Assembly (NCBI GenBank): GCA_031289995.1
Contig: JAITOI010000130.1
Coordinates: forward strand, 1 to 5,298
Reading direction: 5' to 3'
Source of the DNA: Prevotellaceae bacterium
GTDB taxonomy: Bacteria > Bacteroidota > Bacteroidia > Bacteroidales > UBA932
Length of the DNA: 5,298 nt
The notes beneath the pieces were generated by a model. That model saw only the letters and a program-made list of their open reading frames with translations. It ran no database searches and had not been told where the DNA came from. The position numbers and the translations under genes were made by a program. Positions 3,926 to 5,298 of the stretch are shown here, one piece after another; the stretch's first letter is position 1; each line of letters opens with the position of its first letter.

Positions 3926-5298
3926 ATGAAAACCTTGCAATCACTAAAAGTTCTCGCCATTGGCCTCGCTCTGCTGAGCGTGGGCGCGGCTTGTACGCAG
4001 GGCAACCGCGTAATTAAGGTTGCCACGCCCACGCGTCCTGCGGGGCAAACCGACATGCTGCAGTTTGCGGCAGCTCCCATTCCCACCGTGCGCGTGGGCT
4101 TCATCGGCCTCGGCATGAGAGGGCCTGGCGCCGTTAGCCGAATGACCAACATCGAGGGCGTAGAAATTGTTGCCCTCTGCGACGTGGTCGAGGCGAACGT
4201 CAAAAAGGTGAACGAGAAGCTCACCCAGAAAGGCCTGCTGCCCGCCGAGGAATTTTTTGGCGACACCGCCGTGTGGCAAAAGCTCATCGCGCTGCCCAAC
4301 CTCGACCTCGTGTACGTTGCCACCGATTGGGTGCACCACGCCGAGATTGGCATCGCCGCGATGAAGGCCGGAAAGCACGTAGCCATTGAGGTTCCAGCGG
4401 CCATGACCATGGACGAAATCTGGGCGCTCATCAACACCTCCGAGCAAACGCGCAAGCACTGCATGCAGCTCGAAAATTGCGTGTACGACTTCTTCGAGCT
4501 CACCACGCTCAACATGGTGCAGCAGGGCTTGCTGGGCGACGTTATCCACGGCGAAGGTGCCTACATCCACGGCCTGCAGCCGTACTGGGACGAGTACTGG
4601 AACGACTGGCGCATGAAGTTCAACGAGACTCACCGCGGCGACGTGTACCCCACGCACGGCCTCGGCCCCGTGTGCTTCGCGATGAACATCCACCGCGGCG
4701 ACAAGCTCAACTACCTCGTGTCGGTGGACACCCGCGCACAGGGCAACATCGAATACTTGCAGGAGAAGCGCGGCCGCACCGTTAACCCCGACTCGTTCCG
4801 CACCGGCGACCACACCTGCACCCTCATCCGCACCGAGAAGGGCGGCAGCATCCTCATCGAGCACAACACCACCTCGCCCCGCCCCTACAACCGCATGTAC
4901 CAGCTCACCGGCACCAAGGGATTTGCCAACAAGTACCCGCGCCCAGGCCTTGCCCTCAACGCCGGCGCACTCGACCCAGAGCTGAGCAAGAACCACGAAA
5001 ATCTCACCGCGCATAGCTTCGTGCCCGACACCATCTACCGCCAGCTGATGGCGCAGTACGCCCACCCCATTGCCAAAGACATCACCGAAAAAGCTAAGCA
5101 GGTGGGAGGGCACGGCGGCATGGACTTCATCATGGACTACCGCCTCATCTACTGCCTGCAAAACGGCCTGCCGCTCGACATGGACGTGTACGACCTCGCC
5201 GAGTGGAGCTGCCTGATTCCGCTCACCGAACTCTCGCTCGACAACAACTCCGCACCCGTCGAAATTCCCGATTTTACGCGCGGCGGATGGAACAAAAT
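3926..5298 (+). CDS. Exported GH109-type NAD-dependent alpha-N-acetylgalactosaminidase (3' end cut by window)
   Basis: 457 complete codons are present and the frame is open at the edge. The tail EIPDFTRGGWNK matches where GH109 proteins usually end, so few residues should be missing. GH109 enzymes are Gfo/Idh/MocA-fold proteins that use tightly bound NAD to oxidise C3 of the sugar, eliminate the aglycone and re-reduce, freeing terminal alpha-GalNAc. Visible are a Rossmann motif GLGMRG (61-66), D86 ending the second strand, IEVPAA (154-159), LENCVY (182-187), the family motif YPTHGLGP (241-248) with Y241 and H244 as likely active-site residues, TSPRPY (316-321) and GGHGGMD (394-400). Residues 1-22 are a Sec-type signal; GAAC at 20-23 suggests possible lipidation at C23. 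There is no twin arginine. It lies 43 bp after GH20. An ordinary Gfo/Idh/MocA oxidoreductase is the main alternative. Confidence 0.9.
   Translation, partial: MKTLQSLKVLAIGLALLSVGAACTQGNRVIKVATPTRPAGQTDMLQFAAAPIPTVRVGFIGLGMRGPGAVSRMTNIEGVEIVALCDVVEANVKKVNEKLTQKGLLPAEEFFGDTAVWQKLIALPNLDLVYVATDWVHHAEIGIAAMKAGKHVAIEVPAAMTMDEIWALINTSEQTRKHCMQLENCVYDFFELTTLNMVQQGLLGDVIHGEGAYIHGLQPYWDEYWNDWRMKFNETHRGDVYPTHGLGPVCFAMNIHRGDKLNYLVSVDTRAQGNIEYLQEKRGRTVNPDSFRTGDHTCTLIRTEKGGSILIEHNTTSPRPYNRMYQLTGTKGFANKYPRPGLALNAGALDPELSKNHENLTAHSFVPDTIYRQLMAQYAHPIAKDITEKAKQVGGHGGMDFIMDYRLIYCLQNGLPLDMDVYDLAEWSCLIPLTELSLDNNSAPVEIPDFTRGGWNK

Noticed and set aside
3944..5161. Long minus-strand open frame (405 codons) opposite GH109, with similar ones at 2233-3213 and 3568-4515
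   Set aside because: These are shadows of GC-rich, codon-biased genes. Their translations are rich in V, A, H, G and E with no recognisable family, and the plus-strand proteins have full sets of motifs.

Overview
The window looks like chromosomal DNA of a Bacteroidota member, most likely of the order Bacteroidales. Three copies of the primary sigma -7 element of that phylum (TACCTTTG, fitting TAnnTTTG) each lie a short distance upstream of a believable start. No start codon has a clear Shine-Dalgarno sequence, and the leaders are A/T-rich. The encoded proteins (a TyrRS N-terminus and secreted GH29, GH20 and GH109 enzymes) are all typical of the phylum. The glycosidase genes are GC-rich while the gaps between genes are strikingly AT-rich. 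A gut or mucosal, host-glycan-degrading lifestyle is inferred from the enzymes; the genus cannot be fixed from this sequence.

Left part (1-553, minus strand): the first 39 codons of tyrosyl-tRNA synthetase run off the left edge. Its promoter lies in an 88-bp gap. Upstream is a small three-helix membrane protein resembling DUF4405 (cytochrome b-like). Its start is best placed at 553, because the promoter lies at about 606-613, inside the longer ORF that begins at 682.

Centre (554-801): a 248-bp divergent control region with back-to-back promoters. It contains a perfect 10-bp inverted repeat between the GH29 promoter and its start codon, and three CCGAAA words upstream of that promoter. I see no gene in it.

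Right part (802-5298, plus strand): three tightly spaced co-directional genes, probably one operon: an exported GH29 alpha-L-fucosidase, an exported GH20 beta-N-acetylhexosaminidase, and an exported, possibly lipid-anchored GH109 NAD-dependent alpha-N-acetylgalactosaminidase that is cut by the right edge just before its expected end. Together they could remove terminal alpha-fucose, terminal alpha-GalNAc and the beta-HexNAc beneath, a set suited to trimming blood-group-A/H-decorated mucin or similar glycans in the periplasm or at the cell surface. No SusC/SusD transporter or regulator gene is visible. Both gaps in the operon are filled with short AT-rich tandem repeats running up to, or nearly up to, the next start codon.

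Nothing here amounts to a wholly new system. The points most worth checking are the inverted repeat at the operon's transcription start, the lack of a Tat signal on an NAD-dependent exported glycosidase, and the repeat-built leaders.
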